This document shows positions 36,839 through 46,514 of a stretch of DNA of 64,000 nucleotides, in pieces. A model generated the notes under the pieces. That model ran no database searches and was not told the origin of the DNA. It was given only the letters and a program-made list of their open reading frames with translations. Both the position numbers and the translations under genes were made by a program. Each line of letters starts with the position of its first letter. Position 1 is the stretch's first letter. Source of the DNA: an uncultured Planctomycetales bacterium (GTDB lineage: Bacteria > Planctomycetota > Planctomycetia > Pirellulales > S012-138); contig CALJLD010000244.1 of assembly GCA_937982665.1 (NCBI GenBank), forward strand, positions 1 to 64,000, read 5' to 3'.

Positions 36839-38101
36839 ATGCGATCTGGACTGACGGTGATCCTTTGCGTTTGTTTTGTTGTTCTTGCGACGGCCTGTCA
36901 GGCTCAAGATCACACGCTGATTTCCTTTGAGACAAAGCAACTGTCCGACGTCTATTTCTCCGAAGGCGCTTCGGCAGGCGATATCAATGGTGACGGCCAG
37001 ATGGACATCGTCTGCGGACCGTACTGGTTTGAAGGCCCAGACTTTCAGACAAAGCACGAAATCTATGAGCCCGTTCCGCAAAATCGCGAGCGATACGCGG
37101 ACAACTTCTTTGAGTGGGTTTATGACTTTGATGGTGACGGTGATGGCGATGTGTTTGCCGTCGGCTTCTGCATGACCCCGGCACACGTTTATGAAAACCC
37201 CGGGCCGGAATCAACCGGCACGCACTGGACCAAGCACGAAGTCATTGACTGGGTTTCCAACGAGTCGCCAGCCTTCACAAATCTTGTCGGCGATGAGCGG
37301 CCGGAATTGATATGCACTCGCGACAGTTTCTTTGGCTTCGCGACCATCGATTGGGAAAAGCCCTTTGGCGAATGGGACTTTCATCCCGTGTCCGAACAGA
37401 TCGCGCCGAGACAATTTGGCCACGCATTGGGAGTTGGCGACATCAATGGCGACGGACGCCTGGACATCATCTTCAAGGACGGCTGGTTTGAACAACCGGA
37501 GTCCGATGTCACGACCAGCCGTTGGCGTCTACATGAAGTCTCATTCTCGCAGTCGTACGGTGGCGCGGAGATGCACGCCTATGACGTGGATGGCGACGGC
37601 GACAACGACGTGATCACCAGCCACGCCGCGCACGATTTCGGACTCGGCTGGTACGAACAAGTGGAACAGGACGGCGAGATCGCATTCGTGCATCACCTGA
37701 TCATGGGCGAGAAGCCGGAGCAGAATAAGTATGGCGTCGTCTTCAGCGAACTGCACTCCGTCGCCCTGGCTGATATGGACGGTGACGGGCTGAAGGACAT
37801 CATCACCGGCAAGACATACTACTCGCACCATCGCCAAAGCCCGATGTGGGATGCCGGCCGCGTTGTTTATTGGTTCAAGCTCAACCGCACGGAGGACGGG
37901 GTCGACTGGATTCCGTACGAAGCTGGAACCACTTCCGGGATTGGTCGCCAGGTCAGCATCCATGATGTGAACGACGACAACCAGCCGGACATCGTGCTCG
38001 GCGGCATGGTCGGCACGCACGTGCTGCTTCAAGACCGCAAACGCGTGGACGAAGCCACTTGGAAAGCCGCGCAGCCCAAACCGTTAAACGGGGAAGATTA
38101 G
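36839..38101 (+). CDS. Exported FG-GAP/VCBS repeat protein
   Basis: A 420-residue exported protein with a signal peptide (VILCVCFVVLATACQAQ). At least six calcium-binding DxDxDG-type loops give FG-GAP beta-propeller repeats: GDINGDGQMDIV, FDGDGDGDVFAV, GDINGDGRLDII, YDVDGDGDNDVI, ADMDGDGLKDII and HDVNDDNQPDIV. Such propellers usually mediate extracellular recognition. Function here is unknown. ATG 36839 was chosen because it begins the signal peptide. Confidence 0.88.
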   Translation: MRSGLTVILCVCFVVLATACQAQDHTLISFETKQLSDVYFSEGASAGDINGDGQMDIVCGPYWFEGPDFQTKHEIYEPVPQNRERYADNFFEWVYDFDGDGDGDVFAVGFCMTPAHVYENPGPESTGTHWTKHEVIDWVSNESPAFTNLVGDERPELICTRDSFFGFATIDWEKPFGEWDFHPVSEQIAPRQFGHALGVGDINGDGRLDIIFKDGWFEQPESDVTTSRWRLHEVSFSQSYGGAEMHAYDVDGDGDNDVITSHAAHDFGLGWYEQVEQDGEIAFVHHLIMGEKPEQNKYGVVFSELHSVALADMDGDGLKDIITGKTYYSHHRQSPMWDAGRVVYWFKLNRTEDGVDWIPYEAGTTSGIGRQVSIHDVNDDNQPDIVLGGMVGTHVLLQDRKRVDEATWKAAQPKPLNGED

Positions 38102-38173
38102 CCGCTGCCAAACTTAGATGGTTTGGCATTGTTTGCAGGCGGGGAGAATCCCGCCAACACGCTACTTTCCGCC

Positions 38174-39706
38174 CTACCTCACGCGGCATTGGAATCGAAT
38201 CACGCCGCCTTTGCCTTGCATGAGCGGATCGGTGATTTCCCAACGCAGTCGCAGCGAATCGCCTTCGTTGGGATCGGTGAAGAATTCGCCGGGCAGGCTG
38301 GATTGCGCGGTACCTTCCACGTATTCGAGACGCGTGGTCAGGTTGTCAATGATGGTGACGTTGCCAATCACCTGCGCGCCTACGTTGTCAAAGCGAATGG
38401 TGAAGTCGATAACTTCGCCAGGCTTGGCATAGTTGGTGGATGCAACCTTGACGACGCGAAGCTTGGACGGACCCGGTTGTGCGTTGACCGTGTAGACGAC
38501 TTCCGCCGACTGAATCTGCTCTTCGATCACGGCCGTCACGTCGTTCAGCACAACTTGGACTTCCGTGTCGTGTGCCCAAGTGATCGCCGCGTCCATGCCG
38601 GCTTGCAGACGAGCCTGGTCTGTTTGCTGATGGATGCCTTGGCGAATGATCGACAAGTCTTCAAACGGCAGGAAGCGGTCGGAAGCCTCGCCGGCGATTT
38701 GAGCGCGGGAGTAGATATCGTCGTATTGCGAACGCTCGAAAGCCTCGACGTGTCGCGAACCGATATCCGCGTGCAGTTGTTCTTGTTGCAGGTGCGTGGC
38801 GGCAAGCTGATTGGCTTCCACTCCCACAATCTGCTGATTGCTGTTGAAGCGATCCATTCGCGTGATCTGGTCACTGCGAGCGGAACTGGTCACGCTCCGC
38901 ACGCCCGCAAACCGCGGTGCGTAGATGTGAACGCGGTTCGACGGCTCCACATGTGTGAGTCCATCGACCGTGTCGTAATGCGCGATGGTGTCTTCCGTTT
39001 CCAGTCCGGCGATATTCCAGTCCCGGTCGACGCCTGCTGGCGACAAGCGATCGCCACCGTCACGAAGATACTCAATGCGAGGCCAAGGCTGCGCAATGCC
39101 CGGCGGAGACCAGTTGCTGTAGACGTCCTGCGGGAGCGGGATGCCCGGATAGCCAGGCATGTGTTGACTTGGTGCGTAGCCGAGCGTCGGATCGTACGGC
39201 AAGCCGGTCGTGTTCTCAATCGGCAACGACGAATAGTATTCCTCGTCGTTGATGCGCTCGTTGTAGCTGACGGGCATCACGCCACTTGCGTTTTGTTGGG
39301 CGCCCGCGGGCACTTGAGTTGGACGCATCCCGTACATGGAAATCATGTCCATGCCCGGCGGCATCCCTTGCCCGGGCTGCTTCGGTGGCATCATTCCATA
39401 GTTGGGCAAGCCGGGTTGCTGCATCATGCCAGGTTGCATCATGCCAGGTTGCATCATTCCGGGATGCGGCATGCCTGGTTGTGGCATGTTTGGTTGTGGC
39501 ATCATTGCCGAAGGCGTGTCGCCAACTGTGGACGCGCCAGCCATTGGTGGAAGTTCACCTTCACCCTGCTGGATTCCTGGCAAACTTTGGCACGAGCAAA
39601 GCATCAAAGTGCCGGCCGCGATGCAAAACCAACGCCATTTGCGCGGCAGATAACCGCGCTGTGAGGAAGAAACCGACGACCGGCGAATGATCTGATGGAC
39701 GCTCAT
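38174..39706 (-). CDS. DUF11 domain envelope protein
   Basis: A 510-residue exported protein. The signal peptide ends near LMLCSCQS, so Cys may be lipidated. A low-complexity Met/Pro/Gln/Gly segment of MQPGM-type repeats follows at about residues 65-115. The C-terminal 100 residues form a DUF11 (Ig-like 'conserved repeat') domain: VIDFTIRFDNVGAQVIGNVT and 'LRLRWEITDPLMQGKGGVIR'. It heads a minus-strand cluster in order after the two related exported proteins at 39782-41850, suggesting a shared envelope structure. Confidence 0.85.
   Translation of the reverse strand: MSVHQIIRRSSVSSSQRGYLPRKWRWFCIAAGTLMLCSCQSLPGIQQGEGELPPMAGASTVGDTPSAMMPQPNMPQPGMPHPGMMQPGMMQPGMMQQPGLPNYGMMPPKQPGQGMPPGMDMISMYGMRPTQVPAGAQQNASGVMPVSYNERINDEEYYSSLPIENTTGLPYDPTLGYAPSQHMPGYPGIPLPQDVYSNWSPPGIAQPWPRIEYLRDGGDRLSPAGVDRDWNIAGLETEDTIAHYDTVDGLTHVEPSNRVHIYAPRFAGVRSVTSSARSDQITRMDRFNSNQQIVGVEANQLAATHLQQEQLHADIGSRHVEAFERSQYDDIYSRAQIAGEASDRFLPFEDLSIIRQGIHQQTDQARLQAGMDAAITWAHDTEVQVVLNDVTAVIEEQIQSAEVVYTVNAQPGPSKLRVVKVASTNYAKPGEVIDFTIRFDNVGAQVIGNVTIIDNLTTRLEYVEGTAQSSLPGEFFTDPNEGDSLRLRWEITDPLMQGKGGVIRFQCRVR
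39412..39503. repeat. 15-bp tandem repeats encoding MMQPG
   Basis: About six imperfect 15-bp repeats (CATCATGCCAGGTTG-type) within the DUF11 gene. They encode the Met/Gln/Pro/Gly low-complexity segment and could vary in number by slippage in frame. Confidence 0.7.
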
Positions 39707-39781
39707 GGCTTTTCCAGTTTTGAACGATCGTGGCGTGGGTCGCGCCGTAATGTGTTTCCGCGGTTGCCGTGATGGCAACTG

Positions 39782-40561
39782 CTAGTAACCAGCCTGACGA
39801 ACACCAGGGCTGGGAAAGCGAATCGCTTGATTGGTCGGAATCGTCTCTGGCCCCGTCGCGGGTTGCTCGCCAATCGCCGCAGCCGGCAACAGCAGCGGAG
39901 GACTCCCGTACAAGAACTGTGCGTCGGGCATCAGCGGATTCTGTGGCGTTCGCGCGCCCAATCGAATGATTGCCACCGGACGGCCCAAGCCGTCAGCAAT
40001 CTTCAAAGGATCTTGTCCTGGTCGGACGTCAAAGTATTCCTGGTTCTTGGGATCGCGCTGAATTGGCAACGCGGCATCCGGGTCTTCGATATAGACGACG
40101 CGCGTGACAAACTTGCCTTCCAGCGCGTGGCGGATATCGTCCTGGCTGATCTCAATCTCAATTGGGAACTTCCAGACATGCTGCGCCGGCGGATAGGTTC
40201 GATCGATGACTTCAATCGTCGGGAAAACCTCAGCGCCTTCCCAACCGGTAATGCCTTGCACGCGAAGTCGGTAGACTCGGCCGATCAACAGTCCTGCCGT
40301 GGGTGTTTCCACTGCTGGGCCAAACTGTCCGGAGATGGCGAAGGAAACAAGCGCGCCATCTGGCAGTGTCACTCGCACCGGTTGAAAGTAGCCGGCGATT
40401 GCACCGCCACGCATGAGTTGCGATTGACCGACTGCGCCCGGCGGCATGCTCGCGCTGTTTTGGTAGTGAACATCGCCAGATTGCGCTGCGGCCGTGCCGG
40501 AGATGGCGGCAAGAAGCACGCCGCTGGCGAAGACCGACTTCCATCGATTCTGGCGACGCAT
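39782..40561 (-). CDS. Exported envelope protein, paralogue A
   Basis: 259 residues with a signal peptide (FASGVLLAAISGTAAAQ). It is a paralogue of the protein at 40714-41850: both contain a strand-rich core (here EVFPTIEVIDRTYPP, 'DIRHALEGKFVTRVVYIED' and 'GRPVAIIRLGARTPQNP'). It has no known catalytic motif. It follows paralogue B on the minus strand by about 150 bp, and the DUF11 gene follows 75 bp downstream. Confidence 0.75.
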   Translation of the reverse strand: MRRQNRWKSVFASGVLLAAISGTAAAQSGDVHYQNSASMPPGAVGQSQLMRGGAIAGYFQPVRVTLPDGALVSFAISGQFGPAVETPTAGLLIGRVYRLRVQGITGWEGAEVFPTIEVIDRTYPPAQHVWKFPIEIEISQDDIRHALEGKFVTRVVYIEDPDAALPIQRDPKNQEYFDVRPGQDPLKIADGLGRPVAIIRLGARTPQNPLMPDAQFLYGSPPLLLPAAAIGEQPATGPETIPTNQAIRFPSPGVRQAGY

Positions 40562-40713
40562 ATTCGCTCTCTCTTCCCTGCTGGCGAGTCTCGCGGCGAA
40601 TTGAGTCTTGCGTTCGCCTGCGATATTTGCATCCGTGAAAAAAATCGTGCCGGCCCTGGGGGCCAGAGCCGGCACGTTCAAAGCTGCCACTTTGGGGATC
40701 AGATCACTTGCGA

Positions 40714-41850
40714 CTAGTGACCGCCTGGGGTCACGTGTTCGCGAATGTGAACTTCACTGGCCGGAGGCGGATAGCTCAGGCCGGGTTGTTGCGTGACATG
40801 CACATCCACGTTGTTGACCGGGTTCGGAATGGCCGTGTGGGTGTGATTGCTCATCGTGTAGCTCTTCAAGCCGGCGGGCGATCCCAGCGGGACGTGCGGC
40901 GGGCCAGGAAGACCAATCGGAGTTCCGACATACGGCATGCCGTAAGGAGGCATCGTGTAGCCGGAGATGTACGGAGTGGAAACCGAAGGAGCAGCGCCAC
41001 TAGGCATGGGATAACCACCAGCCATAACCATGCCGCCACCTTGGGAATAGTCAGCTCCGGAGACCAGGCCAGCTGGCAAGACTTCAGCGCCTTGGGCCGG
41101 ACCAGGAATCTGCAGGTCTTTGTTACCAACACGAATGATGGCCATGATTGTTCCGCGACGGTCGGCTTCGACGATTGGATCGATGCCGGGATCAAGTCGC
41201 GAGCTGACGAGCGTTTGCACGCCGGCAACGGCCAGTTCTTGGAATTCGGGATCCGGAAGGAAGATGACCTTGGTGACAAAGTTGCCACTGAGAACCTGGT
41301 CAAAGTCCTCTTCGCCGAAAGCCACCGGAATGGTGTTGTGGCCAAGATAGGCGGCCGTGCGAGGAGTCGCTTGCGCGATTTCCAAAGTTGGATACAAAGT
41401 GACGTCCGGACGTCCCGGAATGTTCGCCAGTTTCAGCCGATAGACGGCCGCTTGCGGGAAGTTATAGTTCCCAGGGCAAACCAAACCAGCGGAATCGAAC
41501 GCGCCAGGCGCGGCCACATCCCAATACACCAGGCAGCCGTCAGGGCCAACAAAGCTGACTTGAGACGCAACCGGAGGTGTCGGAACCGCAGGCCCGGGCA
41601 TCATGACGCCAGGACCAGGGCCGCCAACGCCGGGACCGGGTTCGGCCAGCATGTTCGCCGGCGGAAGATTGTAAGCATGGTGCGCGCCGAAGCCGCCGCC
41701 GTGCCCATGTCCTGCTCCACAGCCGCCATCGCATCCACGGGAACCGCAGCTATTGCAAGCACCGTAGCCGTAGCCGGGTCTTCCGACTCCTTGGCAGCCG
41801 ACCAGGGTTGAAAACCCCAGAAGTACTAAGATCAATGAATGGATTCTCAT
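40714..41850 (-). CDS. Exported lipoprotein-like envelope protein, paralogue B
   Basis: 378 residues. Signal peptide ends with the lipobox-like LVGC, so it is probably a lipoprotein. A Gly/Cys/His-rich N-terminal segment (CNSCGSRGCDGGCGAGHGHG) follows, then the core shared with paralogue A: LYPTLEIAQATPRTA, 'DFDQVLSGNFVTKVIFLPD' and 'RRGTIMAIIRVGNKD'. GGGGGGAC just before ATG 41850 is a strong ribosome-binding site. The Cys/His-rich stretch could bind metal. Confidence 0.78.
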   Translation of the reverse strand: MRIHSLILVLLGFSTLVGCQGVGRPGYGYGACNSCGSRGCDGGCGAGHGHGGGFGAHHAYNLPPANMLAEPGPGVGGPGPGVMMPGPAVPTPPVASQVSFVGPDGCLVYWDVAAPGAFDSAGLVCPGNYNFPQAAVYRLKLANIPGRPDVTLYPTLEIAQATPRTAAYLGHNTIPVAFGEEDFDQVLSGNFVTKVIFLPDPEFQELAVAGVQTLVSSRLDPGIDPIVEADRRGTIMAIIRVGNKDLQIPGPAQGAEVLPAGLVSGADYSQGGGMVMAGGYPMPSGAAPSVSTPYISGYTMPPYGMPYVGTPIGLPGPPHVPLGSPAGLKSYTMSNHTHTAIPNPVNNVDVHVTQQPGLSYPPPASEVHIREHVTPGGH

Positions 41851-42129
41851 CTTGTCCCCCCAAAGGATCGCAGCCGCGGGTCGTGGTTGCACCGCGAGTT
41901 TTCTCTCTCTGTGCCCCTCTTGAAAGAAACGCGCCGCACCAAAAACCGACATTCACCGGCTGCAGCAACGTTTCTACAATGCGAGGCCGTTTCGCCGCTC
42001 TTCAGACGAGCGTGGATGAGCCACGTGCGGGTGCGCGGAGTCCATCACGAATAGCCTCAAAGGCATTCACTGTGGATTTGTTCGGTCCGTCACGCCTCGA
42101 TTCTTTGGCAAATCCCTCAAAACCCTGAC

Positions 42130-43044
42130 ATGAACTACAAGACACACAAGTGGAAGTGGCTCTTTGGGTTGGGGCTTTTTGCGGCTCTCATAAGTGGGGG
42201 ACTCTGGTGGTACTTTGATGGTCCGGAAACGCCTAACGCATTCGCGGAGTTTGTTGAGCCAGTTTCCCAAAGAAACGTGCAAGAAGCCCAGGATTTGATG
42301 GATGAAGTGCCAGAACAGCTAGCAGGCTACACCTCACTGCAAGCCAACTTACGGCAGCGCGTGAATTTGCTGGGCTGTGAAATGGTTGGAGCCGGAAGTT
42401 ACCTGCAGGGCGATCCTCGACGAAAACAAACTCGCTTTGAGTTCCGCCTGCAATTTGAAGAAGCAGTGCTGTCATGGCGTCAATTCTGCGACGGCCGATC
42501 GCTCTGGTCCGCTAAAAAAGGCCTCGACGGCCGAACAAAGATTTCCCGCGTCGACCTTCGCGATATCACACCGCAAGCGGACGAGCCTGAACTCGACAGC
42601 TTGAATTGGGGCGCTGGCGGTTTGCCGCAGTTCATGGCCAGCTTGCGTGATGCATTCATCTTCACGCGAATGGAAAAAGGCTGGTTGGATGAAATGCCGG
42701 CAAAAATCGTTCGCGGACGTTGGAATCCAGAACGCCTGGCCAAGTTGCTGAAAGAAGAACTCCCCGCTGATGGCGAACCGCTCGATCATGAGATGGTGCC
42801 AGAACATCTTCCTCAGGCGATCGAAATTACCCTGGGGTCTGACGACCTGTTCCCGTATCGGATCGAATTCCTCCGAATGAACGAAACAGGCGAGTTGGTC
42901 GCAACAGTGACCATGGAACTCTTCGAGGTCGACTATCGGGCGGAGCTTACCGATGCCCAATTCGAATTCGATCCCGGCGAAGTCGAAATCCGCGATGGCA
43001 CGCAGGATTTCTTGAAAGTGCTGAATTGGACCGCCGGGAATTGA
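42130..43044 (+). CDS. Membrane-anchored hypothetical protein
   Basis: 304 residues, with an N-terminal hydrophobic anchor (WLFGLGLFAALISGGLWWYF) and a beta-rich exported domain (RKQTRFEFRLQFEEAVLSW, 'PYRIEFLRMNETGELVATVT'). The pattern is reminiscent of LolA/LppX-type lipoprotein carriers, but no family was recognised with confidence. Transcribed divergently from the envelope cluster. Confidence 0.65.
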   Translation: MNYKTHKWKWLFGLGLFAALISGGLWWYFDGPETPNAFAEFVEPVSQRNVQEAQDLMDEVPEQLAGYTSLQANLRQRVNLLGCEMVGAGSYLQGDPRRKQTRFEFRLQFEEAVLSWRQFCDGRSLWSAKKGLDGRTKISRVDLRDITPQADEPELDSLNWGAGGLPQFMASLRDAFIFTRMEKGWLDEMPAKIVRGRWNPERLAKLLKEELPADGEPLDHEMVPEHLPQAIEITLGSDDLFPYRIEFLRMNETGELVATVTMELFEVDYRAELTDAQFEFDPGEVEIRDGTQDFLKVLNWTAGN

Positions 43045-43344
43045 GAATCCGCCCAGTCTTGGGTCTTTGACCCAATCCATACAACAAGAGCGCCATCACT
43101 TCGATGTCTCTAAATCGATCTGATGGCGCTTTTCGTGCGCGGATCGCCTTGGGTTTGCTCAGCCAAACTAGCTGCGATTGTCGCAAATGCCTTTCGATAA
43201 ACAACTTGCGATCATTGCGCAGGCATTGGTTCCACTGCTGGCACGTTTTGGCACGCCCCTCGCTTTATCACTTCATCAACAAAGGGCAAACAGAGACGAC
43301 CCAGACACAACACAACAATCCACCCGACCACGAGGGATAGAACC
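43045..43344. other. Intergenic region upstream of His-rich protein
   Basis: 300 bp without a credible gene or clear repeat. It should hold the promoter of the His-rich protein gene. Confidence 0.35.
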
Positions 43345-43905
43345 ATGTTGACCCGCACCACCAAATTCGCGTTCGCCTTGGCCGCTTTGGCAACTCTGGC
43401 TTTGGCTCCGGCGACAGCGAAAGCTGACCATCAGTCCTACAAGTACGTCGGTACCTGTTACCACTTCGATGGCGAAGCCCACATGATCAAAGCTCTGGAA
43501 ATCCTGGAGCTGACTTACTGGGAAAGGAACGACTTCGTCCGCCACGACCTGGTTGAATTGGCCCACAGGGAAATCCAAGCGGCTCGCTTCGAAGTCCGCA
43601 GCGGCAGTGCCCGGCACTACCTGCAACTGGCTGACACCTACATCCACTACTTTGAAACGAACTGCTCGCAGTTGTACCTGGATCGGGCCGCGGCCTACAT
43701 CCACTACGCCTTGAAGTTTGAACAACGCACGTGCCTGCCGCACCTGCACCATCATCACCAGCAAGTTGTGAATCCTTGGATTCACGGTGGCCACTCCGGT
43801 CACCATGGTGGACACCACGGTGGGCACGGCAAAGTTCAAGTGAACTTCTCGCAAGGCGGCATCCAATTCGGCGGCAAGCACGGTGGCTTCAAGATCAAAT
43901 GGTAA
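43345..43905 (+). CDS. Exported histidine-rich protein
   Basis: 186 residues with a signal peptide (FALAALATLALAPATAKA). The central part is helical with two Cys (GTCYHF, TNCSQLYL). The C-terminal third is His/Gly-rich (HLHHHHQQ, GGHSGHHGGHHGGHG), suggesting metal binding such as Ni, Zn or Cu. Composition is atypical, but the signal peptide and codon use support a real gene. Two hairpins follow downstream (43983-44020, 44153-44207). Confidence 0.72.
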   Translation: MLTRTTKFAFALAALATLALAPATAKADHQSYKYVGTCYHFDGEAHMIKALEILELTYWERNDFVRHDLVELAHREIQAARFEVRSGSARHYLQLADTYIHYFETNCSQLYLDRAAAYIHYALKFEQRTCLPHLHHHHQQVVNPWIHGGHSGHHGGHHGGHGKVQVNFSQGGIQFGGKHGGFKIKW

Positions 43906-43982
43906 GCCTGACAGCTGCCCCCGAATGAAACCCTGAGATCACAACCCGACTCAATCTTGAGACGGATCACATAAACAGAACT

Positions 43983-44020
43983 TTGCGGGGCGGCCAAGAG
44001 TCAAACCGGTCGCCCCGCAA
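43983..44020. terminator. GC-rich inverted repeat downstream of His-rich gene
   Basis: A perfect 10-bp stem (TTGCGGGGCG / CGCCCCGCAA) with an 18-nt loop, 77 bp after the stop. No T-run follows, so termination is possible rather than certain. Confidence 0.4.
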
Positions 44021-44152
44021 CTGCAAAAGAGACCCGGAACGGCAAGACATCCTGACTTGTGCATCCGGACAACAAACAACCTGCCAGGAGCAGATGACAT
44101 AAGAACGGAACATCAGTGAAACACTGCTCTGTTCAACAACTACAACGTTGTA

Positions 44153-44207
44153 CAACGCCGCAAGCTAGCCGCCTCCCCCGTGCGAATGCTTGCGGCGTTG
44201 TTTTTTT
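44153..44207 (+). terminator. Rho-independent terminator upstream of hemB
   Basis: A perfect 12-bp stem (CAACGCCGCAAG at 44153-44164 with CTTGCGGCGTTG at 44189-44200), loop of 24 nt, followed at once by seven Ts. A perfect palindrome TACAACGTTGTA at 44141-44152 precedes it. It is about 250 bp beyond the His-rich gene stop and would shield hemB from read-through. A small RNA between the two hairpins is possible. Confidence 0.7.
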
Positions 44208-44421
44208 GTTGCGGTAACGCTTTGACGTTGTGCGACACGTGTCGGGCGATAAGAGGTGACTTTGTTTTTCGCCATCGGTTGGCCGTTCTTGATCGTCGGA
44301 CATGGAGAATGATGGGCCAGCCGCGTATGATCTACGGTTTCGCACTGTGTAAGCCACGATCGCGCAATTGTCATCGTGCGATTGATGAGCGATCAGTTTC
44401 GTTCTCAGTTTCAGCGTCGCC

Positions 44422-45438
44422 ATGTCCTCTTCCAACGCCGCTTTCCCTGGCCGGTTTCCCACGACGCGCATGCGGCGGCTGCGTCACAATCCAGCCATTC
44501 GCCAACTTGTTTCCGCAACGCTACTCTCGCCAGGCGACTGCATCTTGCCGCTGTTTGTTCGGGAAGGGGAGGACAGCGCCACGCCCATCTCATCAATGCC
44601 GGGGCAATCGCAACTGACCATTGACCGGCTGGTCCAAGAAGCCGAGCAGGCACAGCAGCTTGGACTTGGCGGTTTGATCCTGTTCGGCATTCCCGCGGAG
44701 AAGGACGCTCACGGCAGCGACTCCACGAGCGATGATGGAATCATTCAGCGTGCAGTCCGCGCGATCAAACAAGCCGCGCCGCAGTTGCTGGTGATGACTG
44801 ATGTTTGTTTTTGCGAGTACACGGATCACGGGCACTGCGGTCCCTTGACTGAGCTGGCCGGGCGTACGGAAGTTGATAATGACGCCACGCTGGAGTTGCT
44901 GGGACAGCAAGCGGTCACCCATGCAACCGCGGGTGCCGATCTTGTTGCGCCCAGCGGGATGATGGATGGCATGGTCGGCGGCATTCGGGAAGCGCTCGAT
45001 GCGTCCGGCTTTGAACACGTGCCAATCTTGAGTTACGCCGCCAAGTACGCGAGCAGTTTCTATGGTCCGTTTCGTGACGCAGCGGAAAGTGCGCCACAAT
45101 TTGGTGACCGCCGCGGCTATCAAATGGACTATGCCGCAAACGCGGATCAGGCGCTGCGCGAAGTCGCCTTGGATTTGGGCGAAGGCGCCGACATGATCAT
45201 GGTCAAGCCGGCGATGGCCTATTTGGATATCCTCTCTAAGGTTCGCGACACTTTCCCCGGTGTTCCACTGGCCGCGTATCACGTCTCCGGTGAATACAGC
45301 ATGATCAAAGCGGCAGCTGCGAAAGGCTGGGTTGACGAGAGAGCAATCGCACTGGAGTCACTGACCGCAATCCGCCGCGCCGGGGCGGACTTCATTCTCA
45401 CCTATTGGGCGAAAGATGTCGCTCTGTGGCTGAACTGA
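44422..45438 (+). CDS. hemB: Porphobilinogen synthase (delta-aminolevulinic acid dehydratase)
   Basis: Condenses two 5-aminolevulinate molecules to porphobilinogen in tetrapyrrole synthesis. The zinc-type active site is present: Cys129, Cys131 and Cys139 in DVCFCEYTDHGHCG. Schiff-base lysines lie in SYAAKYASSFYGPFRDA and MVKPAMAYLDI. The 338-aa length is normal. The terminator at 44153-44207 separates it from the upstream gene. Confidence 0.97.
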   Translation: MSSSNAAFPGRFPTTRMRRLRHNPAIRQLVSATLLSPGDCILPLFVREGEDSATPISSMPGQSQLTIDRLVQEAEQAQQLGLGGLILFGIPAEKDAHGSDSTSDDGIIQRAVRAIKQAAPQLLVMTDVCFCEYTDHGHCGPLTELAGRTEVDNDATLELLGQQAVTHATAGADLVAPSGMMDGMVGGIREALDASGFEHVPILSYAAKYASSFYGPFRDAAESAPQFGDRRGYQMDYAANADQALREVALDLGEGADMIMVKPAMAYLDILSKVRDTFPGVPLAAYHVSGEYSMIKAAAAKGWVDERAIALESLTAIRRAGADFILTYWAKDVALWLN

Positions 45439-45677
45439 CGCTGACGCTGTTGCGTCCAAAGCGCCGCATGCCAATTCAACAACGTTGCGAGAACTGTTGC
45501 TGCGTATTGCAGGAAAATGGCGAACTTTGCCGATGCGGAGTTTGTCGCAATGATGCTGGCGTTCGGGGGCTTGTTTTTTGCCGGCTCGATTGCGATGATC
45601 GGTCCAACATCAAACGCGGCGATTGGAAGCAAAAACTGCCGCATTTCTTGCGTATATCACCGGCCAGCGATGGCCGC

Positions 45678-45752
<75 letters not shown>

Positions 45753-46120
45753 GCAAAAAGCGCTCGGAAACACCGTGGAAAGCGATGCTTCCGGGCGTTT
45801 TCTATGCGCAGTGCCGGAATACAAGTTTTGCTAAGAAGCGCTAGAGTGGGCTGTAATGCTTTGAGGGTGTGCGCACTATGTGCGCATGCTGGCCATCGCT
45901 GACAAGCCTGCAACTTGATGGGTTCACCAACTCGGCATCGGTCATAGAATGCAATTAAAGCGGGACCGGAGTGCACACCGGAGCCATGCGCCTCTTCTCA
46001 GCAATGGACTTGCCTGCATTAAAGGAACCATGCCGGACCGGGGAGTAATTACCCTGCGTGCCTGGTAGCGGTGCTGCTTATCCTCATGGGCCGTACCGCT
46101 GCCAGGTGGACCGGCCATAC
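45753..46120. other. Left-end non-coding region of the island
   Basis: No confident gene. TGCGCA-ctatg-TGCGCA at 45870-45886 is a compact dyad that may bind a recombinase or excisionase near attL. Confidence 0.4.
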
Positions 46121-46453
46121 ATGAGGATTCTAATCGTGGGTGATACCGTTTCGCGCCAGGTCCATATCAAGGTGGCGAAGTCTTCACGCGCTGATACCAG
46201 GACAGAATCTGATTCAAGTTGGTTAGCCGAGACAAAATCCCCAGGGTTGGAATACGCAACCCATAGTGTGGAAAAGCAATGGCTGCGAAAGCAACTGAAG
46301 ATTTCTGCAAGAACCTTGGCGCGAAGGCTCAAAGGAGAATCGAAACCGGAGATTCGACACCTAAAGGTTGACGTCAGGAAGATAAAGCCTTGCTTAGCTG
46401 ACCTGCCAGACGAAGTCGCGGCAAGGTTGCGAAGCTGCCATTACCAGCCATAA
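46121..46453 (+). CDS. Small HTH-like protein of the island
   Basis: 110 residues from ATG 46121; a GTG at 46058 in the same frame would add 21 residues. The middle (QWLRKQLKISARTLARRLKG) reads as a helix-turn-helix, followed by a basic stretch and a C-terminal 'LADLPDEVAARL' helix. The likely role is DNA binding, either transcription control or excision. It is the first gene of the left end. Confidence 0.5.
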   Translation: MRILIVGDTVSRQVHIKVAKSSRADTRTESDSSWLAETKSPGLEYATHSVEKQWLRKQLKISARTLARRLKGESKPEIRHLKVDVRKIKPCLADLPDEVAARLRSCHYQP

Positions 46454-46514
46454 GCTGCCAAGGAGCGCTTCAAACCTTCTTTTCGATTGCGCTCTGTCCA
46501 TACGATGCTCATGT

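Noticed and set aside
44133..44471. A 112-codon minus-strand frame overlapping the terminator and hemB start
   Set aside because: It crosses the Rho-independent terminator and the hemB N-terminus; composition is not coding.
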